Source: Chitinophaga sp. CF418
Lineage (GTDB): Bacteria; Bacteroidota; Bacteroidia; Chitinophagales; Chitinophagaceae
Length of the DNA: 64,000 nt
NCBI RefSeq assembly: GCF_900142925.1
Contig: NZ_FRCN01000012.1
Location: forward strand, 62,001-126,000
Direction of reading: 5' to 3'
The position numbers and the translations under genes were made by a program. Of this stretch, positions 35,387-45,283 are shown piece by piece. How positions within the stretch are numbered: position 1 is the first letter of the stretch; each line of letters begins with the position of its first letter. The notes beneath the pieces are model-generated. The model worked only from the letters and a program-made list of their open reading frames with translations, was not told the origin of the DNA and made no database searches.

Positions 35387-35947
35387 TCACTTTATCAACG
35401 TAATCGGATACACATAAGTAAGATACGCTATCAAAAACACCACTGACAAAAACAATATAGACAACCCAATCACCGCCGAATTAAACTTAATCCCATCCTT
35501 ACTCAATGAAAACTCTGAATCAGTCATTCCTGCCTGAGGTGCGGCATTCTCAGGTGTTTTCGATCTCACCCATTTCTGTACGATCTTCTCCTGCAACAAG
35601 AACTGCCGGTACGATAAGACCAGCCCTGCCCCCACAATAATGATCACCAGAAAAAAGATAACGATACCACTATAAAACTGCCAGGTGAAGGCTCTTTTCT
35701 GGTGTTGCAGGTCAAACTGATATTGCTGCAGGCTTAATTTCGCCTGTTCCAGTTTAAAATAGGTGATGGCTGATGAATCTTCGCTTACTTCCGGGTCATT
35801 GACTGCTATAGCCACTGACATCTTTGCTATTACACTATCAAAAGCTCTTTTGGTTTCGTCTTCGTCCTTCAGCTGATTCTGCGCAAATACATTTGTCATT
35901 GACATGATCAAGACTACGAACATGCCAATGATCTTACTTTTTTTCAT
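35387..35947 (-). CDS. Unrecognised inner-membrane protein with signal-like N-terminus
   Basis: 186 residues. An N-terminal hydrophobic segment ends at VFAQNQ, consistent with a signal peptide or first helix. A charged, probably helical stretch (about 25-85) precedes a transmembrane helix near 95-115 (GIVIFFLVIIIVGAGLVLS). A second helix lies near 158-180 before a short tail. Family not recognised. It overlaps the upstream gene by 14 bp, which strongly suggests translational coupling and joint function. Confidence 0.65.
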   Translation of the reverse strand: MKKSKIIGMFVVLIMSMTNVFAQNQLKDEDETKRAFDSVIAKMSVAIAVNDPEVSEDSSAITYFKLEQAKLSLQQYQFDLQHQKRAFTWQFYSGIVIFFLVIIIVGAGLVLSYRQFLLQEKIVQKWVRSKTPENAAPQAGMTDSEFSLSKDGIKFNSAVIGLSILFLSVVFLIAYLTYVYPITLIK

Positions 35948-36734
35948 ATTGTTTCTTTAAATACAGAATATAGGAATATCGGATCTTAAGCAACTTGTTG
36001 ACATCATTGTTCGGCACCTCTTTCTTTTCCAGTGATCTGTATGTGAGAAAAGAATACCTCTCAAAAGGCTCCTTGTCAGATATCGTCATAATAAAATCCA
36101 GCAGCTGTTCCGCCTTCTTTTGCTTCTCTGCCAGCGGCATCATCTTGCTGCCCAGCTGAGGGAACTCTATTCTCCTTATACCCACCGGGTTCACCTCATG
36201 AATAATCCTGACCGTATCTTCCAACAGCAATTTCTGCCGGATGATAAGCAGGGAAGTAGCCGGGTATGAAGACACTATTCCCTTTCTTTCAATAGCCTTG
36301 AACAGCCTATATTTCAAAGACTTTTTATCTGCATAACTGGTATTCAGGTAGTAGGGATCATTCCGGATATGCAGTCCGTTCAGTTCTCCATTTGTTGTAG
36401 AATCTATAGTCAGCATTCCCTCAAACCTTCTATAGATCCGGGCATCCTTCACATCCTTAGCCGTTTCGATCACATGCAGCAACTGATACAACTTTATTTC
36501 ATACCAGGGGTCATCTATTACCGGCAATACATTATGCTGGTAGCTGTACAACTGTCTGCCGAGGGAATCCACTGCCTCTCGCAGTTGCTCATTCTCCCGG
36601 ATAAGTTCCTCTTCCACATCTATTTTGCTTAATGCTTTTGACAAACTATCAGCGGAAAGCATCTCCTGCGCGTGAACGATAGAACAAGACAGACAGATAA
36701 GGAGGCTACATAAGGATAAACTTCGGGACTTCAT
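35934..36734 (-). CDS. Unrecognised secreted protein with N-terminal coiled coil
   Basis: 266 residues. The signal peptide ends near SIVHAQ. Residues about 30-65 form a predicted coiled coil (ELIRENEQLREAVDSLGRQL). The remainder is rich in charged helices with a conserved-looking IERKGIVSSYPATSLLIIRQ segment. No family is recognised. It starts a three-gene minus-strand set and overlaps the next gene by 14 bp. Periplasmic location is inferred from the signal peptide. Confidence 0.65.
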   Translation of the reverse strand: MKSRSLSLCSLLICLSCSIVHAQEMLSADSLSKALSKIDVEEELIRENEQLREAVDSLGRQLYSYQHNVLPVIDDPWYEIKLYQLLHVIETAKDVKDARIYRRFEGMLTIDSTTNGELNGLHIRNDPYYLNTSYADKKSLKYRLFKAIERKGIVSSYPATSLLIIRQKLLLEDTVRIIHEVNPVGIRRIEFPQLGSKMMPLAEKQKKAEQLLDFIMTISDKEPFERYSFLTYRSLEKKEVPNNDVNKLLKIRYSYILYLKKQYEKK

Positions 36735-36815
36735 CGGTAGGGATTATCTCATAAATATAACAATATCCTAAAATATGAGATACCCGCCCGGTCAAATACA
36801 GGTGGAAACCCCTAA

Positions 36816-39800
36816 TCATTCCCCCATTTCCTTATCCAGCGAGTCCTTATCACTTCCTCTCTTCAGTTTTACGTGTGGATTGGTCTGCGTTCCGGTAACG
36901 CTGAAAGGTATTCCCCAGATGCCCAAAGGAGGCAAGCCTATACGTCCCTTCAGATTCAGCCTTCCATTAAAGCTCACCTGCCCTTCAAAACGGGGGCGGA
37001 AGCCTGCAATACGCATCTTCGTCCGCTCTATGGTGATAATATTATTCCCGATATTGGATTTGATCTCCACTTCTGACAGGTTCGGGTCTTTTATATCTCT
37101 TTTCGTCGTATTGCTTACTGCATTGAATAATTTGAACCCTTTCAGCTTTATCTTCTTCAATGACAGCACCCCCTCTCCCTTCAGAGATGGATACACCAGC
37201 TGCATATTTTCCCTGAACCTGCCACTGACATGATAATCCAGGCCTACAATACCGCTTGCGGAAGAGGCAGAAGACACCATATCATGAAACAGCCTGATCT
37301 CATTATAAGCACGTTTGATGTCGAACTCCCGGGCATTGATATGATAATCAAAGGCCGCGCTTTCGTTACTCAGGCTGTTATACTGCGCTTCCATTGTAAC
37401 AGGCGCCCCAATGATATTAAAACCGGTATTACTCATTTGCAGACTGCCGTTGTCCACCTGTAGCTGACCATGGAAACGCTGTATATCTATCCCCCGGAAA
37501 CTAGCTTTATCTGCACCGGCATTCAGCGTCAGGGACAGGTTATCCGGTATCACCACCACACCGGAAGATCCCGGTTCTTCTACAGATTGGGGATCGCTGT
37601 TGTACGACATCAGCTCATCCACCAGGATATAACTACTCTTCAGGTTAAAAGCCCCCTGGAGGCGCTGCCCTTTCTGTGTGACATAGCCGATCAGGTTATA
37701 CAAATGACCGTCCAGGCGGAGATCAGATTTGCCGTAATGCGCTTCGAATTTGTCAAACCACATCTTGTCTTCCTCAAAACGGAAGACCCCGTTGTTGATA
37801 TAGAAAGGCAGCGGGAACCTGGCAGCCTTCAGCGATACATCCCTCAGCGTCAGCGTTCCTTTGTTCAATAGTTTGTCATACTGGCTGTTCATCGCCTCAC
37901 TCTTCGAACCCTGCAAGGTCAGATCTGCTTTTATGTAGCCTTTGGCGTCATATCCTTCCCGACCCAATACCTGGTAGATCTTTCCAAGATCGATGATACC
38001 ATTGGCCAGGATATTATAATGCAGATCGTCGAAGTTATTCAGTGCTGCTTTGAGGGTAAAGGTCTGCCCCTCAAATTCGAAAGACACCGGCCTGATGTCG
38101 ATCTTCAATGCCTGCAGACTACCGGCGGTATCTGTCAGCACGGCGTTGACATTGATCTTTTCAACCGGATGTTTGTAATACTTTGTATGTACCGCTCCGT
38201 TGTCCATATTGAGGGAAGCGGTTGTTACCGGGAATAAGTTCCTCGCCGGTTGATAAACTCCTTTACTTAAGATATTGATATTCAGCTCACCGCTCATGTC
38301 CACTCCATCCATCGGATAGAACTTTTCGACATCAGCCATATGCAGCAATCCTTTCAGGCTGGCATCCACAAGAGGTTCCTGGGCATTGGTCAGATGAAAA
38401 TAGCCTTTGAGATAGTTGCCCAGTACCTCAGCATTGATCTTACTCACGTTCACCTGCACGTTGGCATAGTTATTATCCGGACAGAAAGCCTGCATATCAA
38501 ATCCAATATGCCTGATAGGCTCCCGCACATCTTTGAATTTCAGAGAGCCATCACTGAGGGTTGATTTGAAATCAAATACAGGTATACTGCCGATTACCAG
38601 GTCCGATTCATGCCCGGGGCCATTGTTCACCCTATATTGTATGTACCTGCCATCCGCCTGCAGATTAGCCTGAAAACGCCCTTTCAGATCGAATGCATCC
38701 CATCCCATCGCCTTTCCCCATTTCTCCATATCCAGGTCAGCGCTCATCTTTGCATGAATATCCGGTTTAGTCAGCCCCGTCACTTTAATATCCGAGCTGA
38801 AATATCCTTTGTCCAGCTTAAAAAAGGCCGAATCAATGTTTATTGTAAACTTGTCCGGGTTCATTTCCGGCAACCTGGTTTGGAAATCCAGGCGCAGGCC
38901 TTCAATAGCATAAGACGCCCCTGAACTGGCAATTTCTCCATCTCTCACCTTCATACTAAATGTAAGGTCAGGCATCTTGTTAGTCCTGGCGATATACTTA
39001 CCTGTTAATGAGGCGTTTACCTCTGCAGCGCCCTTAATATCGGTATGCTCCATCCAGGAAGTATATTTCGCTGGCAATGCACTGAAAAGCGCCTCCAGGG
39101 TGGATTCACCCGAACTGAGCTTAAAATCCATTTTATAGCCGTTCTTCAGGAAACTGAATGCCCCGTTCAGCTTCATTGGCAGCTGGTTAATTTTCAGGTC
39201 ATTCCGTTCAAAAATGAAGTTCAGCGACTTTGTATTGATCCTGGTGATCAGGTTACCGTCCAGTTTCTTGGATTGGATATAGGGCACTCCGCCATACGCC
39301 AGGTCAAAGGAGGCAATGCTGACATGCGAATAAAGGTCAAACTGCGACTTATTCAGGTCTCCCTTGCCGGTATAATTCACTTCCTTTGCCCGTATCTGCA
39401 GGGTCAGGGATTTATCATTGTAGATGATCTTACAGTGTTCCAGCTGTATCCGTTCAATCTTCAGCGACACACTGCCACTGTCGGCCGGCTTACGCGAAGG
39501 TGCTGCAGGTTGATATACGTTATAGTTGGGGCGGCCCTCGGTATCTACCAGCACATGTATATTCCCCTTTGTGAGGTAGATCTTGTCAACCCTGGTAGCC
39601 TTTGAAAAGATACTGCCCAGGTTTACACCCAGCGCTACCTCATCTGCAGAAACCAGTGTATCCTGCTCGAAGGGAGCAGATCCCTTCAGGCTGAAATCGT
39701 ACAGTGTTAAGGTCAGTGTGGGAAAATGATTGAAAAAGGATAATCTCGCTTTTGAAAAATTGATCTCGCCAGTGATATTATGGTTAGCCCAGGTTTTTAT

Positions 39801-39911
39801 TCTGTTTGACACGGCCGCGGGAAACAGGAGCGGCAGCAGAAAAAGTAATAGTAACATTCCCCCGGCAGTTATTGAAACAATTTTCAATGTCCGCCATGCA
39901 GTTCTCTTCAT
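36816..39911 (-). CDS. AsmA-family large envelope protein
   Basis: About 1031 residues from the ATG at 39911 (MKRTAWRTLK); an upstream in-frame ATG at 39926 adds five residues. A single N-terminal transmembrane helix (about 10-32) anchors it in the inner membrane. The rest is a long, repetitive beta-strand-rich periplasmic body, with AsmA hallmarks at the N-terminus (ISFSKAR-like INFSKARLSFFNHFPTLTLT) and AsmA-like C-terminal repeats to the end. AsmA-type proteins are thought to form periplasmic bridges for phospholipid transport to the outer membrane. It has its own promoter region (39912-40022) and is not obviously part of an operon. Confidence 0.85.
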   Translation of the reverse strand: MKRTAWRTLKIVSITAGGMLLLLFLLPLLFPAAVSNRIKTWANHNITGEINFSKARLSFFNHFPTLTLTLYDFSLKGSAPFEQDTLVSADEVALGVNLGSIFSKATRVDKIYLTKGNIHVLVDTEGRPNYNVYQPAAPSRKPADSGSVSLKIERIQLEHCKIIYNDKSLTLQIRAKEVNYTGKGDLNKSQFDLYSHVSIASFDLAYGGVPYIQSKKLDGNLITRINTKSLNFIFERNDLKINQLPMKLNGAFSFLKNGYKMDFKLSSGESTLEALFSALPAKYTSWMEHTDIKGAAEVNASLTGKYIARTNKMPDLTFSMKVRDGEIASSGASYAIEGLRLDFQTRLPEMNPDKFTINIDSAFFKLDKGYFSSDIKVTGLTKPDIHAKMSADLDMEKWGKAMGWDAFDLKGRFQANLQADGRYIQYRVNNGPGHESDLVIGSIPVFDFKSTLSDGSLKFKDVREPIRHIGFDMQAFCPDNNYANVQVNVSKINAEVLGNYLKGYFHLTNAQEPLVDASLKGLLHMADVEKFYPMDGVDMSGELNINILSKGVYQPARNLFPVTTASLNMDNGAVHTKYYKHPVEKINVNAVLTDTAGSLQALKIDIRPVSFEFEGQTFTLKAALNNFDDLHYNILANGIIDLGKIYQVLGREGYDAKGYIKADLTLQGSKSEAMNSQYDKLLNKGTLTLRDVSLKAARFPLPFYINNGVFRFEEDKMWFDKFEAHYGKSDLRLDGHLYNLIGYVTQKGQRLQGAFNLKSSYILVDELMSYNSDPQSVEEPGSSGVVVIPDNLSLTLNAGADKASFRGIDIQRFHGQLQVDNGSLQMSNTGFNIIGAPVTMEAQYNSLSNESAAFDYHINAREFDIKRAYNEIRLFHDMVSSASSASGIVGLDYHVSGRFRENMQLVYPSLKGEGVLSLKKIKLKGFKLFNAVSNTTKRDIKDPNLSEVEIKSNIGNNIITIERTKMRIAGFRPRFEGQVSFNGRLNLKGRIGLPPLGIWGIPFSVTGTQTNPHVKLKRGSDKDSLDKEMGE

Positions 39912-40022
39912 AGTTGCACCAAGCATAAGGTATAGGATCGTTTATTTGCATTCCACTAGCGGCGCAAAGATAGAGAATCTATAAATGTTTAAAAAATATC
40001 ATGCGAAGGATAAGCTGTATAA

Positions 40023-43000
40023 CTACTCCATTTTAAACGGTGTATTAAGGGGCGAGCTGGCATTCACGGCATAACCGCCTTTGCTAACCATCAGGTATAG
40101 CCTGTAAAGTTCGGGGGAATCAGGCATCCTTACCTCGACGCCCGTTCCTGTACCCAGGCGGCGCATATAAATGGCATGCCCCCAGCCATCCGTTTTGCAA
40201 AGGAACCATTCAAAGTGCAGTTTGCGGTTGACAGGATCTTTCAGGCTCCACCGACCATTATTATAGACCAATGCATGATAGGACAAAACAGTTCCCGGCA
40301 GGGTTACCCGGGCAGGACGCAGGATCTTCACAGCCGGCAGCCGGGGATTGCTTGTTTTTACATGCCAGTAGCTGGCCAGTCGCAAATAATCAGGTTTGTA
40401 ATGCCGCTCGTGGTCCAGCAGTCCATTGAAGCTGACAGTATTCCTGGTTTGAAGATCCTGCCAGGAATTGATAAATACAGGCTTCCTGGTACCGGAAGCG
40501 ATATATTGATCCACGCCTATCTCACTGGCAAACCAGGGAATACTTGTTTCCGGGAGGGTGATCTTTGTAGTATCATCCGGCGCTGCCAGCCCCAGGCAGG
40601 ATATTTCCGGTATGGCCGAGGCGAACGTCTGTAATGTACCGGTAACCTGACTGTCCAGGGGTACATCCAACGTTACGGGTCTCTCCGGATCCACTGCCCT
40701 GATCTGCAGTACCAGTTCCTTCACCCAGTGAAGGTACTCTTCCTGGTGGCGTAATAATGAAGGTTTTACATACATCTGCTGCAGTCGGCGCCAGGCATTA
40801 TTGGAAAGATGCCAGCCGATAATACTCTCGTCATCCTTTCTTTTCTTCACAGTAGCGATCACCGATTCCATGAAATCCTGGCGGCGCTGTTCCTGTGAAA
40901 TATCACGATCCTCGTCAGGCATCCAGAAAGCATACTGTACCTTCATACCTGTCTCCTTTGCCACGGCAAGAATATTATGATCATACACACCGGGACCATA
41001 TCTCCTGAGCGTGTTGATACCCAGCCGCTGCATATCTTTCAGGTCTCTCTCTACCTCCCTGCGGGTGAGGGTATGCAGGCTCCTGAACCAGGGAATAGCT
41101 TTTGCGTAGATAACTCCCCTGACGGTATCCATCAACCGCTCATTATTATGGCTGATGGGAACACTGGCAAGCGCCGGCAGCGGACGAGCAATATCGTTAT
41201 CATTCTTCTGTAACTTATGCATGGCCTGCAATGAAGCCACGGGCTCTGATAATCTCCAATCCAGCACCCCACCGTCTTTTTTATCAACGACATTCGCATC
41301 ATAACCGCTGTTAAAAAGCACAGCGGCTTTTATCTCAGGGAAACGCTTACCCATGTCTGCAAAAGCATCCTGCAGCCAGCCTTGCTGATTACCTTCCTTC
41401 TTTAAGGATCCCAGTTCCGCTACCATAACAGGCAAACCGGCACGAAAGAGTTGCTGATGATGATAAGGTGAATAAAGCTGGTTGAAAGTATACCATTGTC
41501 CGTCCGGCTGTTTACTGCCATAATTCAGGATGGTTACACCCAGCCAGTCCACGTAGGCATTACCCGGAAAGTATCGCCCCACCGCCTCCGGCTTCCACGG
41601 ACTCCATACCCATATCGCATTGTGGGCGCCCGCACGGTCAAAGTAATCATGCACATATCTCCATGCCTGCACATATTCTTCCGCTGTATTCAACCCGGTA
41701 CCAGACCACGGATAAGCAGGATTATCGGGCTCATGGCCAAACCTGATGAAAACAGGCCGTTCCAGGGCCCTTACCTGCTCCGCAAATTTTTGCAGGTAAT
41801 CATCAAAATATCCCTGGCTGATGTGAAGCATCATCTTCCGTTCCTTCATCAGCGATGTATCCTCACGGGAGACATGGAACAAACCTGCCCAGGGCTCCCA
41901 GGTGATCATTGGAACAGCGTCTGTCTTATATATTGCATTCATCAGGGAGTCCTGCAGGAAGCAGCGGCGGGCATCTCCCCATGGAATGTAACAGGACACG
42001 ATATCAAAGCGGGTGTTCGCCATATTGTTATAGCGGTACACGTCCTGCATGGATGTCAGGCCGGAAGCATTGACCGGGCTGAAAATACCTGTCAGGAAGA
42101 CCGCCTCCCGGGTTACGGGTTTGCCCGCATAACTGGCGGGAGGTTTCCAATCCTCATAAACGAGCCAGACAGTGATTCCGCAAACGATCAGCGTCAGAGG
42201 AAGCGCCAGCTTTCTCATTATCACATATCCACTATGGCGTAACTTCCATAACCTTATCTTACCATCATAATAGTAGTGGTATACAAACTCCTTAAAAGTA
42301 ACAGGTAAGGCTTTAGGCATACGTCCTTTCCAGATACCCGCCAGTATATTGAACAGCATGATCAGGCAGTTCAAAAAAGCGATGCCTGCCATTACTCCTG
42401 AAAAAGGATTCCAGTCTCTCCATAGCCCATAAACGATCGCACCTGCCGAGATCAATAAAACGGTTGCATTGGGAATGAACAGCTTCCAGTTGGTGTTCTC
42501 TTTATCGTCTTTAGGAGTAGGGATATACGGCACCTTTTTACGGATCACAGTATATGTCAGTCCCAATATGTAGATCCACCAGGTACCTATCAGCAACAAT
42601 CCCCCCACCATATGAAATCCACTCTCATCCTCCGCCATGACCCATCGCTGTACAAAAAGCCGGATAAGCAGGGTCACGCAGACAAAAGGAAATCCGAGTA
42701 TACCGAATGAAAGCAGATCCAGTTGAAAAGGTATTACTCCAAGACACAGCGATAATACCGGCACCAGGAAGTTGATCAGGAAGATAATACCTGCGAAATA
42801 GTGAAACGGCAGTATGCCGTAATGCAGTTTCTGCCGCCACGTAAATTTCCTGAACAGTTTCGGATAGCTGGTGACCAGCAGTTCAAACGTTCCCCGAGAC
42901 CATTTCAGCTGTTGTTTATAATAGGCAGAAAGTGAGGAAGGCACTAGCCCAAGGGTCAGCACCTCGGGTACATACACTGACTTCCAGCCTTTTGCATGGA

Positions 43001-43799
43001 GCTGCATCGCGGTATGCATATCCTCTGCAAGTCCGGCCGCATGACCACCGATACTATCCAGGGCACTCCTGCGGAAGGTGCAGTTAGCGCCAATAGCCTG
43101 TACAGTACCATATCGCTGCATGGTCATCATCATCGGGCCGTAGAACTGAAAGGTCTGCTGTGCAGCCCCTTTGGCGATGATATTGTCACCGATATTGCTG
43201 TATGCCTGCACGATCTGTACAAACCCTATTTGGGGATCATCAAAATAAGGTATTACCCTGTCCAGAAAATCGGGCGTTGGCACATGGTCGGGGTCCATGA
43301 CCACACAAAGCTCCCCGCGGGCATACTGTAAAGCGTTATTGATATTACCGGCTTTGGCGTCTTTGCGGTTATTCCTTGTAACGTGACATACCCCTAAACG
43401 CTGGCATACCTCTTTCAGGAAAGGATCGTTCGCCTCATCACAGAGATAAGTGGTATGCGGATAGGTAATTGCCTGCATGGCCGTAAGCGTCTTAATGACC
43501 ATTTCATAAGGCTCCCCGGCGCAGAATGTTGTAAGAATATCCACGGTAGGTTGTGATGTGGACGCAGGTCTGTCAGGAATAGTGATATAAAGGTAATGGT
43601 ACCACTCATGCAGTATTTTCAGACAGGAGAAGATAACAGCTATCATCAGCAGCCAGTATAGTGGGCGGTTCCCTAAATTGGCAAAACTGAAAAGACAGTA
43701 CAGGAGTATCAGCATACTGACCACCCCGGTAGTGATCATTAACCGGAGAATAAATAATTCTTTCTTTGAAGGCGGAAAAACGCGCGCCCGTGTTACCAT
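40023..43799 (-). CDS. Processive GT2 glycosyltransferase fused to GH26-like and a second TIM-barrel glycosidase domain
   Basis: 1258 residues. Residues about 1-480 are a cellulose-synthase-like GT2 with two N-terminal helices, D169-P-D171 (DxD), E259-D260 (acceptor-side AED) and the QxxRW-type QLKWSRG near 297, plus several C-terminal helices. A further helix near 530-548 leads to an extracytoplasmic GH26-like barrel (about 565-840) with acid/base Glu690 (FGHEPDN) and nucleophile Glu795 (MVAELGS). A third barrel (about 880-1150) resembles GH2/GH5 enzymes; it keeps a nucleophile candidate Glu1093 (SEIG) but has N1000-N1001 where the acid/base Asn-Glu is expected. It would polymerise and process a beta-linked, possibly mannan-type, polysaccharide. 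It starts 1 nt after the upstream lipoprotein stop. Confidence 0.85.
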   Translation of the reverse strand: MVTRARVFPPSKKELFILRLMITTGVVSMLILLYCLFSFANLGNRPLYWLLMIAVIFSCLKILHEWYHYLYITIPDRPASTSQPTVDILTTFCAGEPYEMVIKTLTAMQAITYPHTTYLCDEANDPFLKEVCQRLGVCHVTRNNRKDAKAGNINNALQYARGELCVVMDPDHVPTPDFLDRVIPYFDDPQIGFVQIVQAYSNIGDNIIAKGAAQQTFQFYGPMMMTMQRYGTVQAIGANCTFRRSALDSIGGHAAGLAEDMHTAMQLHAKGWKSVYVPEVLTLGLVPSSLSAYYKQQLKWSRGTFELLVTSYPKLFRKFTWRQKLHYGILPFHYFAGIIFLINFLVPVLSLCLGVIPFQLDLLSFGILGFPFVCVTLLIRLFVQRWVMAEDESGFHMVGGLLLIGTWWIYILGLTYTVIRKKVPYIPTPKDDKENTNWKLFIPNATVLLISAGAIVYGLWRDWNPFSGVMAGIAFLNCLIMLFNILAGIWKGRMPKALPVTFKEFVYHYYYDGKIRLWKLRHSGYVIMRKLALPLTLIVCGITVWLVYEDWKPPASYAGKPVTREAVFLTGIFSPVNASGLTSMQDVYRYNNMANTRFDIVSCYIPWGDARRCFLQDSLMNAIYKTDAVPMITWEPWAGLFHVSREDTSLMKERKMMLHISQGYFDDYLQKFAEQVRALERPVFIRFGHEPDNPAYPWSGTGLNTAEEYVQAWRYVHDYFDRAGAHNAIWVWSPWKPEAVGRYFPGNAYVDWLGVTILNYGSKQPDGQWYTFNQLYSPYHHQQLFRAGLPVMVAELGSLKKEGNQQGWLQDAFADMGKRFPEIKAAVLFNSGYDANVVDKKDGGVLDWRLSEPVASLQAMHKLQKNDNDIARPLPALASVPISHNNERLMDTVRGVIYAKAIPWFRSLHTLTRREVERDLKDMQRLGINTLRRYGPGVYDHNILAVAKETGMKVQYAFWMPDEDRDISQEQRRQDFMESVIATVKKRKDDESIIGWHLSNNAWRRLQQMYVKPSLLRHQEEYLHWVKELVLQIRAVDPERPVTLDVPLDSQVTGTLQTFASAIPEISCLGLAAPDDTTKITLPETSIPWFASEIGVDQYIASGTRKPVFINSWQDLQTRNTVSFNGLLDHERHYKPDYLRLASYWHVKTSNPRLPAVKILRPARVTLPGTVLSYHALVYNNGRWSLKDPVNRKLHFEWFLCKTDGWGHAIYMRRLGTGTGVEVRMPDSPELYRLYLMVSKGGYAVNASSPLNTPFKME

Positions 43800-43800
43800 A

Positions 43801-45102
43801 TTATGTTCCTACTACGTAAAAAGGTGTATTGGCTGTCGCCACATTTCCATAATCGTCATAAATCCATGAATAGATCCTGTACGGACCTTCTTTTTCCGGT
43901 GCCCGGAAATTAACCCTGAAACTGTCAAGCGGAATAATATTTACCTTGCGTTCCAAAGGTCGCCGGATACTTTTAGGATCAAAATCTTCATCCAGCACTT
44001 TCCACATGATCCGCAGTCCTTTTATTACAGGCGTTTTAAACCTGATCTCGGCAGTTTGTAACGCGCCCGGCTGCATTAAAATATTATCAGCCGCCTTCTT
44101 GCCGTTCACCAGCATGTCCTCCAGCGCTGGTGCCTTATGCTGTGGCACTGAATCTGTCCACAAAGCCTGCATATCGCCCACCATCTCCGTTGCCGCGCCA
44201 TTTTCATCCAGGATACTATACCAGGTAGGCGTTACCTCTTCCTTGCTTCCCCAGTAAAATGTGAGTGCACCAATAAAACGGGGATTGTTAACAGGAAGGT
44301 AGTTTTTATGAAAATCGCGGTAAAGCCATGCCTTTATCGTACTGGTAGGCTCTATGGGTACACCCCATGCCGTACATTTTGATTCCTGTGGTGAAAATAT
44401 ACCCCATTCCATTACCAGGAAAGGACCGTTCCATAACCAGCTGAATGAGGTAAGATTACGTTGCAGATGTTTCAGATCACCAAAAACATTAAAAGAGAGT
44501 ATATCCAGCCCCGGTACTTTCAGGCGGATATTCATCACATTCCTGAACTGGTAATTGACCATAGTGGTCGTGACCGGATGATCGGGATCTTCGGTGTGTA
44601 TCATATCCAGCAATCCGTTATATACATCATAGAACTTATTATACCTGGCTTTAAAAGGAAAATCAACCTCATTCCCCAGACACCACATCAGCAACGCCGG
44701 ATGCGAACGGTAACGGCGCACTAACTGACGTAAAGCGGCGTACTGGCTGTCCACTTTCTGCTGATTGCTATAAAAATAATCCAGGTATTTGCTTTCCGGA
44801 ACATAGATACCGGCTATTACAGCCAGGTTGTTGGCTGCGGCTTCGTCAAGAATAGCGCCCAGCCCTACGGTATCCCATGTACGTATCGTATTTCCACCTA
44901 TTGCTTTCAGCCTGGCCATATATGTATAACCGGATCCTCCCCTTACTACAAACGGGACGCCATTCCGGTACAATATAAATTTACCGTTCTCCCGGGCTAC
45001 CCATACTTTCCTGAAAGGATCCGCAGCTTTATTGCAGTTGCAAAAAAGGAGAAGAAAGAGACACAGGGGGAAAACATATGCGCGAAGACAGTCAGGAGCC
45101 AT
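43801..45102 (-). CDS. Lipoprotein glycosidase, GH2-like TIM barrel
   Basis: 433 residues. An N-terminal hydrophobic signal ends at LLFCNC, giving a probable lipoprotein. The barrel keeps the GH2/clan-A catalytic pair: acid/base Glu145 in WCLGNEVDFP and nucleophile Glu232 in VMEWGIFSP. A C-terminal beta-sandwich (about 345-433) ends in YRIYSWIYDDYGNVATAN. It is the first gene of a two-gene operon with the GT2-glycosidase fusion. The two stop/start codons are separated by 1 nt, a sign of translational coupling. It likely trims or transfers the polymer made by its neighbour, or anchors it; substrate is not readable from sequence. Confidence 0.82.
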   Translation of the reverse strand: MAPDCLRAYVFPLCLFLLLFCNCNKAADPFRKVWVARENGKFILYRNGVPFVVRGGSGYTYMARLKAIGGNTIRTWDTVGLGAILDEAAANNLAVIAGIYVPESKYLDYFYSNQQKVDSQYAALRQLVRRYRSHPALLMWCLGNEVDFPFKARYNKFYDVYNGLLDMIHTEDPDHPVTTTMVNYQFRNVMNIRLKVPGLDILSFNVFGDLKHLQRNLTSFSWLWNGPFLVMEWGIFSPQESKCTAWGVPIEPTSTIKAWLYRDFHKNYLPVNNPRFIGALTFYWGSKEEVTPTWYSILDENGAATEMVGDMQALWTDSVPQHKAPALEDMLVNGKKAADNILMQPGALQTAEIRFKTPVIKGLRIMWKVLDEDFDPKSIRRPLERKVNIIPLDSFRVNFRAPEKEGPYRIYSWIYDDYGNVATANTPFYVVGT

Positions 45103-45283
45103 TCGGTTTTATAAGTTTATCTCGAACTTTACTGTTGTTATAAATATAGTACGAATCAGCCAATATACCATCATGTAAGTCAGATGTTAAATACCAGGCA
45201 GAACAATACCCTTCATTGATATTATCCGGGGCACCGAAGAACTAAAGATCGTACTGGATTGTTATCAACTAAATCTCTGCGTC

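Noticed and set aside
44000..44260. Plus-strand frames antisense to the GH2-like lipoprotein gene
   Set aside because: Shadow frames of a gene with intact catalytic residues on the minus strand.
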